Part shown: piece by piece, positions 1 through 12,700 of the stretch
Position numbering within the stretch: position 1 is the stretch's first letter
Layout of the letters: each line of letters begins with the position of its first letter
Assembly (NCBI RefSeq): GCF_900496995.4
Contig: NC_044024.1
Location: 16,928,698 to 16,992,697, forward strand
Source: Aquila chrysaetos chrysaetos
Taxonomy: Eukaryota > Chordata > Aves > Accipitriformes > Accipitridae
Length of the DNA: 64,000 nt
Direction: 5' to 3'
Notes under the pieces: model-generated
The model's input: only the letters and a program-made list of their open reading frames with translations
What the model was told of the DNA's origin: nothing
The model's database searches: none
Program-made: the position numbers and the translations under genes

Positions 1-2165
1 CCGTGGTGTTTTACATGTTCTAACTTCTGCCTTCTGCACTATGTGCTGACAGTATATTGCAGCTGTTGGCACAGAGTGTTTACAAAATGTGATTATAGTC
101 TATAGGTTTTGGATATAAGATCCACTGAGTCTTTTCTGCTCCATTTTGCTATTCCTCTTAGAAATCAATGGCTTGATTTAATGGCCTGTATAATTTCCGT
201 ATGTATGTTGGCCACTATGCACATTCTGTCATCCTTACAGGATTCTTGCAGTTCCAGCTGCGATCTTGTCCAAGCTGGGAAGGTGCCGACAGAAGCTTAA
301 ACTAAGCTATAAAAGCCACAACTCTTTCTGAGGGAACGGTACTGAAGCGCAGTCCTGACCAGAACTAAAGCTTTGTGGTTTGGCCACAGAAATGCCATAG
401 CTTAACAATATTCAGAAGCTTCACCTCTGTTTGGGCTTTGCTGACCTTTCCCACCACTGCTAAGTAGAACATCTTCCTGTTTACTCTTTCTTCCCCCAAA
501 ATGCTGGTGCTGCACTGAATGGATTATCTTCCATTGATGGGAGTTAGCGTGTCTTAAGGAAGCGGTAGCAGTGTGGCTATTTTAAGGCATTCCCTAAATT
601 AAGCAATACTCTGGCAGCAGCTTGCCACAAAGGGAAAGGCCTGTTCTTATTGTTTAATCCTGCTAATGACCATTCTAGACTCCAGCTCCTCATGGTTGCA
701 CCCAGCTGTGGTGACCTACTTCCTATCCAGTAGTTGACAGTCAGTAAGAACCAGCTGATCTATTTTTTCTGCTCATTCTTTTACCATACTATTAGGAATA
801 TGTGTCACTTCTGACACCATCCAGCACCCACCACCCCACCCCCCCAAAAAGGGTGAATTCTTTCTTATGTTGCCGTGGGTAAATGCAAGAGTATTGGAGG
901 ATCGCAGCCTGTCGGTCCTGTGTACCTTATCAAATCATTAATCTTTCTGGGCAGTTTCTAAAGGCACCAGCTAACTTGCACACAAGAATCTGAGTCGGGA
1001 TGTTGGACTATCACTCCTACAGTCCCTGATTTTTTCAGAGAGGATTCCTTTCTGATGTAAAGTCTGTAATTAGATTATGTCTAGCACCATGGATAAAGGA
1101 TGTAATGTTTCTTATCCTGCCCTTAGTGGGAGTACTGGAGTAGCTTTGAAACGTACTGTAAATAACTTCCAGAGACATGGGATGCTTAGCAAAGCAAAAG
1201 GGTAAGTAACACGGAAGTCCAGACTATCTCCCAAATGGACCAGCCGAGTGACCTCATTCTGAAGATATTTCTGCATATATATCTAAAAATGGGTGGTTGT
1301 TATGTCTTTGTATCAGATTTGGCTTGTTTACTTACCCAGAGCTTAAGAAGCTGTTAAAATTTTAAAGATTGTCAACCATCTGAAGTTTAATTGCTGTCAA
1401 CTGTATTTCCTCACAGAAATAAACCGAGGCTTGATCAGCCTGATTCTTCCTGCAATATGAGTAATAAATGAAGTCCTTGGCTTCTTACACATTAGACTAG
1501 ACAAAACAGCTTGAAGGTTGTGCTGGGCTTGGCAGTGAACGTTATGTGAGGAACTTAGAGTTTGTAAATTATGCTGGATTAGCAAGAACCACTGTGTGAT
1601 ATTTTTTTTTTTTAATGTATTTATTTTTTAAAGTATGCTTCAAAGTGCACTCTGATACTATTCTATTTTGAAACATTGCTGCTCACTAATACTAGATGCT
1701 TTCTGCTGAAGGAGCACAGTGACCTTATTCCAACTTTTTTGCTCAAGTCATCTGTCTTGTTCCTGGTTGCTTGTTCCCGTTGGATCTGCATGAAGGTAAA
1801 GATATATTTGCAGATCCCTTTCTATGCCTCACAGTTGCATATAATTGAAATAATAGATATGCCAGCCACCACAATGACATTTACTAAACTTTATAGTGAT
1901 GTCAGTTTACTGGAATTACACAGAGTCACTTGGTCTCTTTTTTTTAGCATGGACCATAGTTGAGCATAGGAAAAGTGGGTAGTGTGAGCACAGCTGTCTT
2001 AAATACACAAAACCTCCACTCATTCAGACCTCTCTAAATGAGGATAGATGTAGGAGAGAAACAAGTTCCGGACAGGTTTGTTCTGAGGAACCTTATTTTC
2101 TCTTTAGATTGTTGTTTCTTTTATGAATTTGCATTTCAGTCTCCCATTTCTGATTTACTCTGTAG
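1..2165 (+). other. Intron (or 5' region) of COMMD5; no coding exon found
   Basis: This stretch precedes the first COMMD5 exon that can be recognised. That exon opens with one base completing a codon, so at least one more coding exon must lie upstream. No segment here translates to the COMMD5 N-terminal part with a donor in the needed phase. Short open stretches, for example around 1085-1202 ending at a GGTAAG, do not resemble COMMD proteins. The missing exons are probably before the window start. Confidence 0.5.
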
Positions 2166-5100
2166 GCGTCCTGCTTCAGAAGGCACAGCTCTGATGCAAA
2201 GAAGTAGGCTGCCAAGTGTCCAGGACTTAAAGTGGAGAGTGGACGTAGCTATATCCACAAGGTATAAAAGAGAATCCTGCATGACCCTAGAAATTATTTT
2301 GCCCAAGGTTAAACTGACTTCTTGTGCTGCTTAAAAATGTTAACAGTGTTAAAGTGTATCTTGCTGTTGGCAATTGGCATGTAGCATTAAATGGTAAGAT
2401 ACAGAGGGGGGGGTTTCTGAACAGTGTAGAAGTCAGTTTATGTACAGGTTACTGCTGTTAACATGGACCTGCCAACAGGCTGCTGCCTTCATATTCTACT
2501 AATGATACTTTTTAGGCTCCTCATTTGTTTTGATCGCTAAAGCTAGAAACATTTCACTCAAAGTTTGAGTCTGTCTTTCAATATTTTAAAACTTAATGGA
2601 GCTGATAAAACTCCACAGGTCCTTGGAGATGATGGAATAAATTAGATGGATTTTGCTTCATGCAGCCAGCCAAGCTCTCAGTTTCACTGGAGCAAGGGAG
2701 GGAAATCATCTATTCAACTTCTCAAGTAGACTATTATTTGTATGTTGCACATATTAAATAAAATGACTTTCCATCACCTGTACAGTCTGCTGTAGATTCT
2801 ACAAAGAAAGGCTTCAGAACAGCACTGCCATAGTTATGCAACTGGTTGTTGATCTACCTCCTAGTTTCTTTCACAAAACAGGAGTAAAGGCCTTTGTGAT
2901 CATCCTGCCTGCAGTGAAAACTTCTTGCCATCTGCCACAGCAGAGGCAGCTGGGGGATGCCTCTTTGGCTACAGCCAGAAGGAAACAGAAACCTGTTGTC
3001 TGTGCTGTTCCTGGTCTTTGTCTAGTTCTAACCAAGACAGACCAGGGTGAAAGAAATTGGAAGGTGATCCAGTATTTGTCAGCAGCGTAAATTGTTAGTG
3101 TGAGTGACTCTGTATTGCATTCATGAATACCTGCATCCGAGGCAGAGTGCAGTGTCTTTGCTGCCATAGTTGAGAGGCCCATGGGTAATCAGGGATAGTC
3201 TTCCTGAAATCAAGAAAAAAGGCTCCTAAGTGAAAATTGTAACATCCACAAGGTACTAGTTCAGGTGACTCTGAGATGAGCAGTGCTGTAAGCACTACAC
3301 GGGTATCACTACGCAAAAAAAATCTGTACCTATAAGAGAGCAAAATGGACAGATAAACATCCTCAGGCACAATGCTTGTGAGCTGCAGGCAAATCCTATG
3401 ATTTGTTTTCCAAATAACGCAGGAGCAATACATTATCCTTTTCTATTTTCCTTCCTCTTACTTTCCTTTCCAGTCAACCTCTTCCCTGGGATTTCTTGTT
3501 TATCATCCAGTAACAGCCTCTGCAAAGAGGTATGGCTTCTGGCTGTAATGCATGTCAGTACCTGAGCAGGCTTTGGCAACATCAGTTGATGGAAGCTGCA
3601 CAAGAATGACTTGTTTCCCCTCTTTGGGTCATCGAATAAAATAACAACCCACAAATTTAGGATGAAGACTGGAAGAGCTTGATTACCCAAATGAGATGGC
3701 AGTTGAAAGTATGAAGGGATGGAAAGGGTTCATGCAACATGATAAACTGCATAAGAAAACTGTGCATTATTACTAGCAGTACTTGGTCAGCTCTTATCCC
3801 TATCATAGTTCCACTAAACTGATTATTATGTAAAATGAAAATACTCCTAACTTGCAGTTACTAAACGATATTAAAAAAATTAGTCTCAATACACAAATAT
3901 TAGTCTCAAATACTCTCAAATTGGACAGGACTCCTATGTTCATGAGTTGCCAGCCAGCCAGGTACAGAACTCTGTGACTGAAATTACTCATGTTCTATGT
4001 AAAGCCTTCATGAACATCTTAAATTGTTAATGTACAATGCTGTACTCGTCACACTGCTGATGTCTATTGTTGTAATACTAATAATGTAAATAATTTCAGT
4101 TCACTGGCCCGTGCACTTCAACCATCCATTCTAATGATGATGAAGCTTTCAGATGGGACAGCTCATCGCTTTGAAGTAAGTCTGATTGCCATAATAAATA
4201 AAAAAAGAGACCACTTGAAGTTCTTTTTAGAAAGTTGAATTACTATGTAAAATATTAAAGCTTTTGTAAACAATGCATTATCATTGGTTGGTTTGCTTTG
4301 GAATCCTTCATGTTCAGTGTAGCCACATATATATAATGAAATGCCAACCAAAATAATTTCGTACCTTGTTCCTACACACATTTTGCTGAAACCTCGCTTG
4401 TTAGAAGAATACTAATTACTGAAAAGCACTGTTGCATAATATCTAGTTTGATTAAAAATTATGGTTTTGTTACCAGCTGTAACCTTCAGACCTGATGGTG
4501 GCTCTTGAGGGCAGAAAATTTACTGGGGTAGTTTATATAATGTACGATACGCTTCTAAACCTCCTACATTTAGTAGAGAATGGTAATGTTCTCTTCTGTG
4601 GCAGAGGTAGTTTTATTCTTTTTCTTCAGTACAGTTCTTGCTGCTAGAAAGAAAGTAAAAAAACCTCTTTGCTTTTTACCTCAGAATTAGTCAGTGCCAG
4701 TATTTATGACACTGTACATAAAGGCTTGCCAGAAGATGGCCATATTTTTAACCTTTGAAAAGGAATGCTATTTGTTCTATAAATAACATGGTGGTGCATA
4801 CAGGAATTCAGTGCACAGCAGGCATTGTTACATTTGAACTCTGTAAAGATTTTGGCTTCAGTTCATGTATTAGTAGTAGTCTGGAGGAAGCACCAAAGCA
4901 CTGTGGGTTGAAAGAGGTGGACTGATTTTGCTGTTACAATGCTTCACAAGAAGGCAGCTATTGAGGAAGGCACAAACTGTGTTACATTGCAAAGTGTTGA
5001 GGGTGTCACTTCACAGGAAATCAAATTCACCCCTCTGTGGACAGTTCAGCTCAGAGCATCCCATACGCTCTGTTTGAGGTCCTCCATGGAACTTAAATGA

Positions 5101-7430
5101 TGCCATGGACTTCAGGTTAACCCCTGATAACAGGGTAAGTTTCATTTGTGAGAATAAAAACAAGTATATATTCTTCACTGTTTAGGTTTGGGGCTTTATT
5201 TCCTGGTATATAATGTCAAGTCTTGGTCTTTCTGGCATTCTTCCTGGTTGGCTTGGTTTGGCTTCAGGGTTTTTTTGTTGTAAGACTGTGGAAGACCCTT
5301 TGCTATTCTGCAGTGGAGATATGTCAGTGTGCCTGTCCAGTATGCGCTGCAGTGCCGATACCAGATAGCAAACAATGTGCTTCTCTTAGAATCAGCTCTT
5401 TGCTGCTGCCGCTTAGATCTGAATGCCAAAGATCTGGCTGTAAACATGGTTTCTGTATCTGATGAGTGGTCTTCCAGCAGTTAGTAGCTCTTTGGGATAA
5501 ACCTATGTTTTCGTTTAAGGTACCATATGCAAGTGTCCTGGTTTCAGCCGGGATAGAGTTAGTTTTCCTTCTAGTAGCTGGTATAGTGTTATGGTTTGGA
5601 TTTAGTATGAGAAGAATGTTGATAACACACTGATGTTTTCAGTTGTTGCTAAGTAGTGTTTAGACTTAAGTCAAGGATTTTTCAGCTTCTCATGCCGAGG
5701 CAGCAAGAAGGCTGGAGGGGCACAAGAAATTGGGAGGGGACACAGCCAGGACAGCTGACCCAAACTGGCCAAAAGGGTATTCCATACCGTGTGACACCAT
5801 GTCCAGTATATAAACTGGGGGGAATCGCTGCTGGGGAACTAACTGGGCATTGGTCAGCAAGTGGTGAGCAATTGCATTGTGCATCACTTGTTTTGTATAT
5901 TCCAATTCTTTATTATTATTGTTGTTGTTGTTGTTGTTGTCACTTTATTATTGTTACTATTATCATTATTATTTTCTTCCTTTCTGTCCTATTAAACTGT
6001 TCTTATCTCAACCCACGAGTTTTACTTTTTTTTTCCTGATTCTCTTCCCCCATCCCACTGGGTGGGGAGGGGAGTGAGTGAGCAGCTGCGTGGTGTTTAG
6101 TTGCTGGCTGGGGTTAAACCACGACAGCAAGCAAATACAGTCCTCAGCTCTTCAGTTTCCTTTCATTCGGACACATTCAGAATGTCCTGCTAACTAACAG
6201 GGCTTATGTAAGATGGTAAGTCCAGAAGATAATTCCATTATGAACAGTTTTAAAATGTGTATGCTGCAGGCAGAAGTTACACTCTTTGGTCTCTTGGGTT
6301 TGGTTTGGTTTGGTTTTTAATCGCAGTGTGACTTCTGACAATGAAGATTTTTTAAAAAGCAATGGGAATTGCAGCATTTCGAGTCTTGTATATATGTCAA
6401 AAGTGAAAAGGACACGATGCCTTTTTATTCATTTCTGATGCATATGGAAAATGCAAATCAGATGTTGGATTCCTCTCACGTAATTGATATCTGTGCTACA
6501 GTAGGCAGAAGGATGACAAGGGACTCTGTCAAAAGAACTGCATGTCTTCAGTGTAGCCAGAGAAGTAGAGTAAATTAGGCAGTGCTCTGCAGAGCAGCCT
6601 GGGACTAGCTAGACTGCTATTGGTACTCATGTGAACACATGCATTTGTGCACTGCACTGATGTTAATCTGTGTCACCCAGTCTGTGCCTGTGCTCAGATG
6701 TGGTTCTCTGTCTTAACGGATAATAGATTTCCATCCATTTGGCTTCTCAGGCTTGAAATAGTAAAGAAAAGTCCATTAGTCTCCTGTACAGTTGAAAACA
6801 TTTTGTACATTTAATCAAAATCTTTTGCCTTCTGTGTATAGGCAGTGCCGTGTCCTCTTTGCTCTTGAGGTTGCTGCCCAGTGTTTTGCTTCGAGGCTCA
6901 ATTCCTTTCTCCTGCAAGTTTGGACAAGCAGAATATCTGGAATTCGTTGCTTGAGAATTGTGTAGGCTCCACAACCTTCCAGATGTCTCTGTCTTTCCTT
7001 CCAATCCATGACTCTCTTACTTCACCACAGCAGCCATCAGTTTACATTCTGGATTACTTCCTTTCTCACACCAGCCAGTATAGAAAATGTACTACATAGC
7101 TGTTATTTCTAGTTTTTCCCCATTCTCCTCTTCCTTTTCACCCAGATGATTTAGTTGAATTAACTGACTTTTATTAACCTCAAATCCTTTGTCTTAAGTT
7201 TAAAAAAAAAAAAAAAGTATTTTAAGAGAGATTGGGCTGACACTGTGGAATGTTCCCTATCCATAGACATGTCCTAGTTAAAGTTCCAAACATGTTTCAT
7301 GTTTTCTATGCTGAATATTCTTTTTCAGGTGCCAATTGCAAAGTTTCAAGAACTGAGATACAATGTTGCCCTTATACTGAAGGAAATGAATGATTTGGAG
7401 AAAAGGAGCATACTGAAGATCCAGGACTGA
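2166..7430 (+). CDS. COMMD5: COMM domain-containing protein 5, 3' part (last three coding exons)
   Basis: COMMD proteins form the Commander complex with CCDC22 and CCDC93, acting in endosomal retrieval and recycling (family knowledge). Three exons join in frame: 2166-2261, 4100-4175 and 7329-7430 (stop TGA 7428-7430). Each is bounded by AG and GT, and phases match (a split serine codon joins exons one and two; exon two ends on a full codon). Together they encode 90 residues plus a codon completed from an upstream exon. The peptide carries the COMM hallmark LKWRVDVAISTS near its start, then ARALQPSILM, KLSDGTAHRFEVP and the ending AKFQELRYNVALILKEMNDL. Tryptophan is at 2233-2235. These blocks match the C-terminus of vertebrate COMMD5 as I remember it better than other COMMDs. 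The N-terminal helical domain is outside the window. The intron 4176-7328 carries a solo LTR. Identity is strong; the gene is incomplete here. Confidence 0.88.
5534..6126 (+). mobile_element. Solo LTR of an endogenous retrovirus (TguLTR5-like, probably ERVL class)
   Basis: A complete 593-bp LTR starts TGTCCTGGTTTCAG and ends CCACGACA, so it has TG...CA termini. It is flanked by identical 5-bp target-site duplications GCAAG at 5529-5533 and 6127-6131. Internal landmarks are a TATA box TATATAA at 5807-5813 and an ATTAAA polyadenylation signal at 5991-5996, giving U3-R-U5 order on the + strand. No gag, pol or env sequence is present on either side, so this is the product of LTR-LTR recombination. 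The text resembles, from memory, the TguLTR5-type family abundant in Neoaves; the exact subfamily cannot be assigned without a repeat library. It lies in the last intron of COMMD5 in sense orientation and could supply a premature polyadenylation signal. Confidence 0.92.
5909..5940. repeat. TTA/TTG trinucleotide microsatellite inside the LTR
   Basis: About four TTA units followed by seven TTG units lie in the 3' half of the solo LTR. The same area continues as imperfect ATT-rich sequence to about 5975. Such a TTA/TTG-rich stretch is usual for this LTR family, and its length probably varies between copies. Confidence 0.85.
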
Positions 7431-7845
7431 ACACTTTTAAATTGGGAGTTTATAGAACAGATCTGAAGCCCTCAGCGTGTTTTGCAAATGGCAAAGTAGG
7501 GGACCATCACCACTTTGCCTGTCTGAACTGCAGTGTAGCATTTATGATGTCTGCTGTAAATATTTTTTCAATTCAAGTGTTAAAAGCACAAGCTCTTTTC
7601 ATAAGACTTAGGAAAAACAAAAAATAATCTATGAAAAAGTATAATGCTGTTTGTGAGCATTTTTGCATGATTCATCAAAACGTTTTTTAAATAACTGTCT
7701 TAATAGATGTAAGAGTCGTTTATTTCTGATTATGATTCATCACTCTAATTATTTTTGAAAGCCTGCTACCGGAAACCCTGTCAATGTGTATCATAAGAGA
7801 GCTCTGCAATATCTCCAATAAAAAATAAAATTAAAACTCCTGCAC
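7431..7845 (+). terminator. COMMD5: COMMD5 3' UTR with polyadenylation signal
   Basis: The sequence after the COMMD5 stop is AT-rich and has no further long frame. A canonical AATAAA is at 7817-7822, followed closely by further AATAAA-like text up to about 7832. Cleavage is expected about 15-25 bases later, near 7840. The 3' UTR would be roughly 410 bases. A second, distal site is not excluded. Confidence 0.7.
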
Positions 7846-8350
7846 TCTAGTATGACAAATGTGAACTTGAGTTTTGCATAAGTAAAATTGCTGTCTGCCT
7901 TCTCACTAAGTGACTTGAGGTACAGCTACAGATATTTAAAGGCTCATTTTGAAGAAAACTTGAAGTCTGTGGGATCAAGAAAGAAGTATCGATTGAGCTT
8001 CCAGAACTAATTCCATGGAATTGCAGATCTAAGTCTTTATCTGGTTGCTCAGAATGGGTTAAATAGCACTAATCTCACAGATTTCTAACTGGAAATACCT
8101 GCCTCTTATTTCATGTATTTCCTGTATGTTTGATGTGAACAGAATCATCTGACTTACTACTGGGCAGAAACCTCTGGCACTGTGATGATAGCGAACAGCA
8201 GGAGGCAGTAATCTTGTAGACCACTACAGCTATATACTCATTAATAGAGCAAGTCAGACCCCAGGATGAAAAGGCTACGTACAGCCTCTGGGATGAAAGT
8301 TACAGGTATGAGGATATCCAAGCCCCCAGGTCAAGAAAACAGTTAAGCAT

Positions 8351-8448
8351 GGGCTGAAGTTCCCTGAATTGGTCAGGCAGTTGGACTAGGTGATCATTGT
8401 AGGTCGCTTCCAACTGAACTGTTCTATTCTATTCTGTTCTGTTCTATT
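8351..8448 (+). mobile_element. CR1 LINE, 3'-terminal fragment
   Basis: The text around GTTGGACTAGGTGATC, then GGTCGCTTCCAACTGAACTG, then a run of TTCTATTCTATTCTGTTCTG is the standard 3' end of avian CR1 elements on the + strand. CR1 ends in short tandem units rather than poly-A. The 5' limit is approximate because the element is heavily truncated and its upstream part is diverged. Confidence 0.85.
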
Positions 8449-9548
8449 ATACTCCTTTGCCCCATGAGTAAACCTTGGAAGAACTCCCTTAACTTGAAGC
8501 ATGTGTTTTAAGTCTCATTTAAACAGCATGGAACCACAAGTATGTACCTAAGAGTTTTGCCAAGAAGGGATGCATTCATCAATCACTGCCTGAACAAGTT
8601 TTCCCCCAGCAGCAAAGATACAGAGGCTGTGAGCAACAGCCCAAAGAGCACAGGCCATGGACCCTAGAACTGTAAGATTTATCTGGCTGTCAAAGGCAGT
8701 TTAGGAGCCACATGCCACTACCATTGTTAAGCACTGTCTTATTCTAGCTGCTTTCAGGGTTTCTACCTCAGTAGTACCGCCCATAATTCTCTCTCTCATT
8801 TTTTGTGATTGCAGAACTTGCCTTTATCTTCCTCACTCCCTGCAGAAAACTACTGAAATTAAAATCGTGGATTCAGGAGGCCTTTTCCACTCCCACAGAT
8901 GTTTGTGTAGGAAAGGATGACTTGGCTCTTGGATTTTAAGAATCACAACAGGCATAAAAAGACTTCATTGTCATACTTTTTAAGAGGAGACTTCTTTGAC
9001 AGCAGTCCATACCAATCTAAAGACAGCTAAATAGTTGTGGTCCAGAAAGCTTTTAAAACCTGTGCAAGAATGTGTCCTGTAGTTTCAAATAAACCTATCA
9101 GCCATGATTTCACACTGTTCAAAAACTGCATGTTCCATTTGCTTTGTAGGCTACTCATCAGTAACTTCCAGGTTTGATCCATGCTGCATCTTAACTACTG
9201 TGTTCAGGTCACACCAAAGCATATAAAGAGGAATTCGCTCCTATAACTTCAAGTGGACCGCAGACTGCTTTAATGTCATGTTTTCTTTTTGGTTTTACTT
9301 TGTGAAGCTTGTTCATCTTCTTTCTGGAATTAAATTATCACAAGCTGTGAAACAACCTATGTTCTTATGTTCCTCGTTATAACGTTTCCCTTCTGAATAT
9401 TTAGGTTTACGTGGTTTCAAACTGAGACCGTAAGTGAAGTCTTTTCAGACAAATGGAACACTGCATGGGTGTAAAATGACCTATTGCTGAAGACATTTGC
9501 AAAGTACTTTTTACTGGTCAGAGTAGAAGAATCCATAAATACCTTTAC

Positions 9549-9737
9549 CTTCTAGACAGCATATATTCATTCAGTTGTTCTCCTGTAACAGCAATTGCCC
9601 ATGTTCTCCAGAAACGGAAAGGCTTCCTGACTGTTTTCCTCATGTTCTCTGCAAGGGGTGATGGACCTTTTAGTCTCAAGTTTGTCTTGCCACACATTAA
9701 GCAAGAGTTTGCTGTAACTGGAGGTTTACCATGCACA
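9549..9737 (-). other. Exon-like open segment on the - strand, unidentified
   Basis: On the - strand a CAG acceptor (9738-9740) is followed by 189 bases open in one frame and ending at an AAG|GTAAAG donor. Entry and exit phases are both 2, so the segment could be included or skipped without shifting a frame. The 62 full codons include a CLMCGK motif, a KPFRFWRTWAIAV stretch and the ending NEYMLSR. I do not recognise the peptide. An open frame this long is not rare by chance, and no partner exons were found, so it could be coincidence. Confidence 0.22.
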
Positions 9738-12700
9738 CTGAGGGGTACTTAAACACTTGGGATTTTCATTTCTCTGTACTTAACAGTTAATTTGGGCTTT
9801 CCTTCTAACAGATTAGCTTTCCGGTAAAACAGCAGTTGTCGCCAAAATGGCTAGTGGAAGTGGCTAGTGCCTCAGTTTTGATAAAATATGAACCTTCAAA
9901 TGATTGTTAAGTTTCTCAGAACTTCATGGTGAATTATGCATTAAATATTTGTTCAACACTGAAATATCATCTTACTTCACAATTAAAATACTCCGGGATT
10001 TGAATTCCACTGAATTTCTGACTGTAGCCCTTTCATTCCAATACAGAACAAAAGTAACCTTCTAAGAATCTGGGTATGTCTGAACAGAAATTATTTTACC
10101 CAACTCACTCTAGGTTTGGTTACGCTTCAAGGACACACTGTGAATCCCCCTTTCTGTATCACGCGGTGAAAGATACAGCTTGAATGGGATGCTCGCTTTG
10201 TCAGTCCTGATGTCTTGTCGAGCTGATCGCTAGTCAGTCATCAATTAGGAAGGCAGGAGGTTTGCGTGGGAAGGGCACTGGTTTTTTTTTCTTATTACAC
10301 ATGTTCACGGACCAATAGGTAACAAAGACCTTTCACACAGGTTCTATTGGTAGTTTTCCCTGAAAAACAAACCCCCGTGATCCAGTTGGTTTCTCTGTTT
10401 GATGGTGCCATGCATTTATTTAAACTCGATAATGTATTTGTGAATGTCTTAATTCTAGCGATTTCCTAACCATTTTCTCCATTACACCTTTTATTTCATT
10501 TCCTTTATAGTATATGGAACATTATGCTTTTTCTTTCAAGATTAGTGTGTCAAAACGTATTTAAAATAGAACTTGAACTAGATGGTTTTTCAGTGTAAAT
10601 CATGTGTGTATAATAGCAGAGATGCCCAGTGCATGCAGGAGTAGTCACAGTAGGCAGAATGCAAAAGGAGAGTCAAAGATAGTTGTCAGAAGTCGTTCAG
10701 AGATTCAGTGGCAAAATAACACAGAACTTCTCACACGTCTTCACTTCCTGTTCTCTAACTGTAAGTTAGCGCAGCTTCCTGACGTAATGGTCAGACCTCC
10801 CTCTTTTTTTTTTCAATTGGCTCAACTCCACAGGCCATCAGTCCAAATCTTTTCTTGCCTATGGACTATTACAGTGTGTGCAGAGCACTTGAAAATAAAA
10901 AGCCATCTGTGGCTGTATTTGTGATGTGACTTCACATCCCTGCTTCCAGTAGAGAAGGAGCTTTGTCAGCATGACTAGTAGGTTGGAATTTCACACTTGG
11001 GTTAGTTGTGTTTGAGAGGGGAAAGAAACAGGTTTGTTGGTTGTTTTTGTGGTCTCAAAGTGTGATGCAGATTATAGCTCCAGAAGAAGGCTGAAGAATG
11101 TAGTCATGCTCTCATACTGCCTGTTATGCCAGCCATTAACTGCTGGAAGAAGATCAGTATTGTGCTCATTGTCATTAAAAGGAAGAAATTAAACCTCCCT
11201 TTGTAGAAAAATCATACAAGGGAGACGTGCTTTTGCAGAGTGAGTCACCTCCTAGCTTTAACTTCTTCTGTTTAAGTGAAGGATAAATCCACTCTTGAGC
11301 TCATGAACAATGCAGGTAGGTAGGGGGGTTGCTTTTTTTTTTTTGCTTTTTGCTTTTTCTTTTTTTGCTTTCTAATCAAGTACACCTCATGACCCACTGC
11401 TGCGCCAAATCCATGAATATATGTATGAATGTATGAAAACTCTATGCTTTCAGGACATGTTATATAAAAACACCCCAGCATATCTAGATTGAGTATGTAT
11501 ATTCAATTTACACAGCTGTTTTTGCTAAAAGAGTCTTTGCAGAGCCAGGCCTGATGTCAGAATCAAATATTTTGTAGTTGTTTGACTTCTAGTGAACAGT
11601 AAATTAGCATCTTGGCTTTAAAATATTTTGCTGCTAGTGACTGTACAGCTCACTCTGTACCTGTCACACCCCACAAAGTACTAACATTTACCAAACACCA
11701 CACATACCAGGAACTAGCAGAGGCAGAGCCAGCTCGTTTCTCCCCTAAGAAGTCACAGAGTTGTTGCCCATAGGCCATCCATGATAAGGTCTTTTCTGGC
11801 TTTGGATAAAGGTCTGTGTTCTGAACCCTCCTAAGCATACAGCTTCTACCACAGGAGTAGTTAATAAGCACGGCTGCCCTTTTCTCTTGAAATGTTTCAG
11901 CCACCTCCCTGCTGGCGTAAGAGAATTCCCAGAAGTACATTTCACAGTGCTTTTTTGAGACTTATTTCAGTCCCGAGTGATCAGACTGTCAGCTAGCCCT
12001 GCAGATGCTTTCATACATTGTAAATAGAAACCGTGGAAGTTCCTTTCAGAGCACAAACGCTGACTACATTTTCTATGATAATCTATTTCCATTCCCTATC
12101 TTGAATTCATGTGCTGCTAGAAACCCTCCCTTTATACCATGACTTATCTCTTTAAGTGTCTGCTATGTAACTATGTAAATCCTGGTGGCGTATCCCTGAT
12201 AGAGAGATTGTCATTGCATTGCTACTGGTAACCAGTGGTTATGTCACTTTCCCTCGCTTGAATAGGCTTTGACTCATAGCGGTTTTCAGGACAATGGTTA
12301 TAAAATAACACACTGAGGGGTTGCCGAGACTATAGTTTTGCAATAGAGACAACTGTCGACTTCAAGGGTACAAGAAAGCATTTTTCTTTTCTTTTCTCTG
12401 GTTTTTTTTTTTTGTTGTTGTTGTTAAGGGTTTTGTTCTTCTGTAGCATGAGTTTTTCGTGCATGGAAGTTTGGAAAACCAGAAGTCTCTGTTAGCAAGA
12501 TTGAGTCTGGTGGGAAAACCCCATTACTTCTGAGCACAAACATTAATTCTTTCTAACTGTTCTGAAGCATTGCTTAACTGAGATTTTAAGTGCTTCAGTT
12601 GTCCTACCTTTCTTTGAATTATTTGATGGCAGGCTGTGCTATACTTTGGATTATTGTCTGACTAAAGTGATGGCAGAAAGAATTACTGAAACGAGCCATT

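Noticed and set aside
1085-1202. Open stretch ending at GGTAAGTAAC, considered as an upstream COMMD5 exon
   Set aside because: The peptide does not resemble the COMMD5 region expected before the exon at 2166, and there is an in-frame stop shortly upstream.
5656-6039. 127-codon + frame inside the solo LTR
   Set aside because: Lies wholly in the LTR and its TTG/TTA microsatellite; LTR sequence does not encode retroviral proteins here.
11650-11940. 97-codon - strand frame ending near a GACAG|GTACAG donor
   Set aside because: Exit phase does not fit the exon-like segment at 9549-9737, the acceptor is weak, and the peptide is not recognised.
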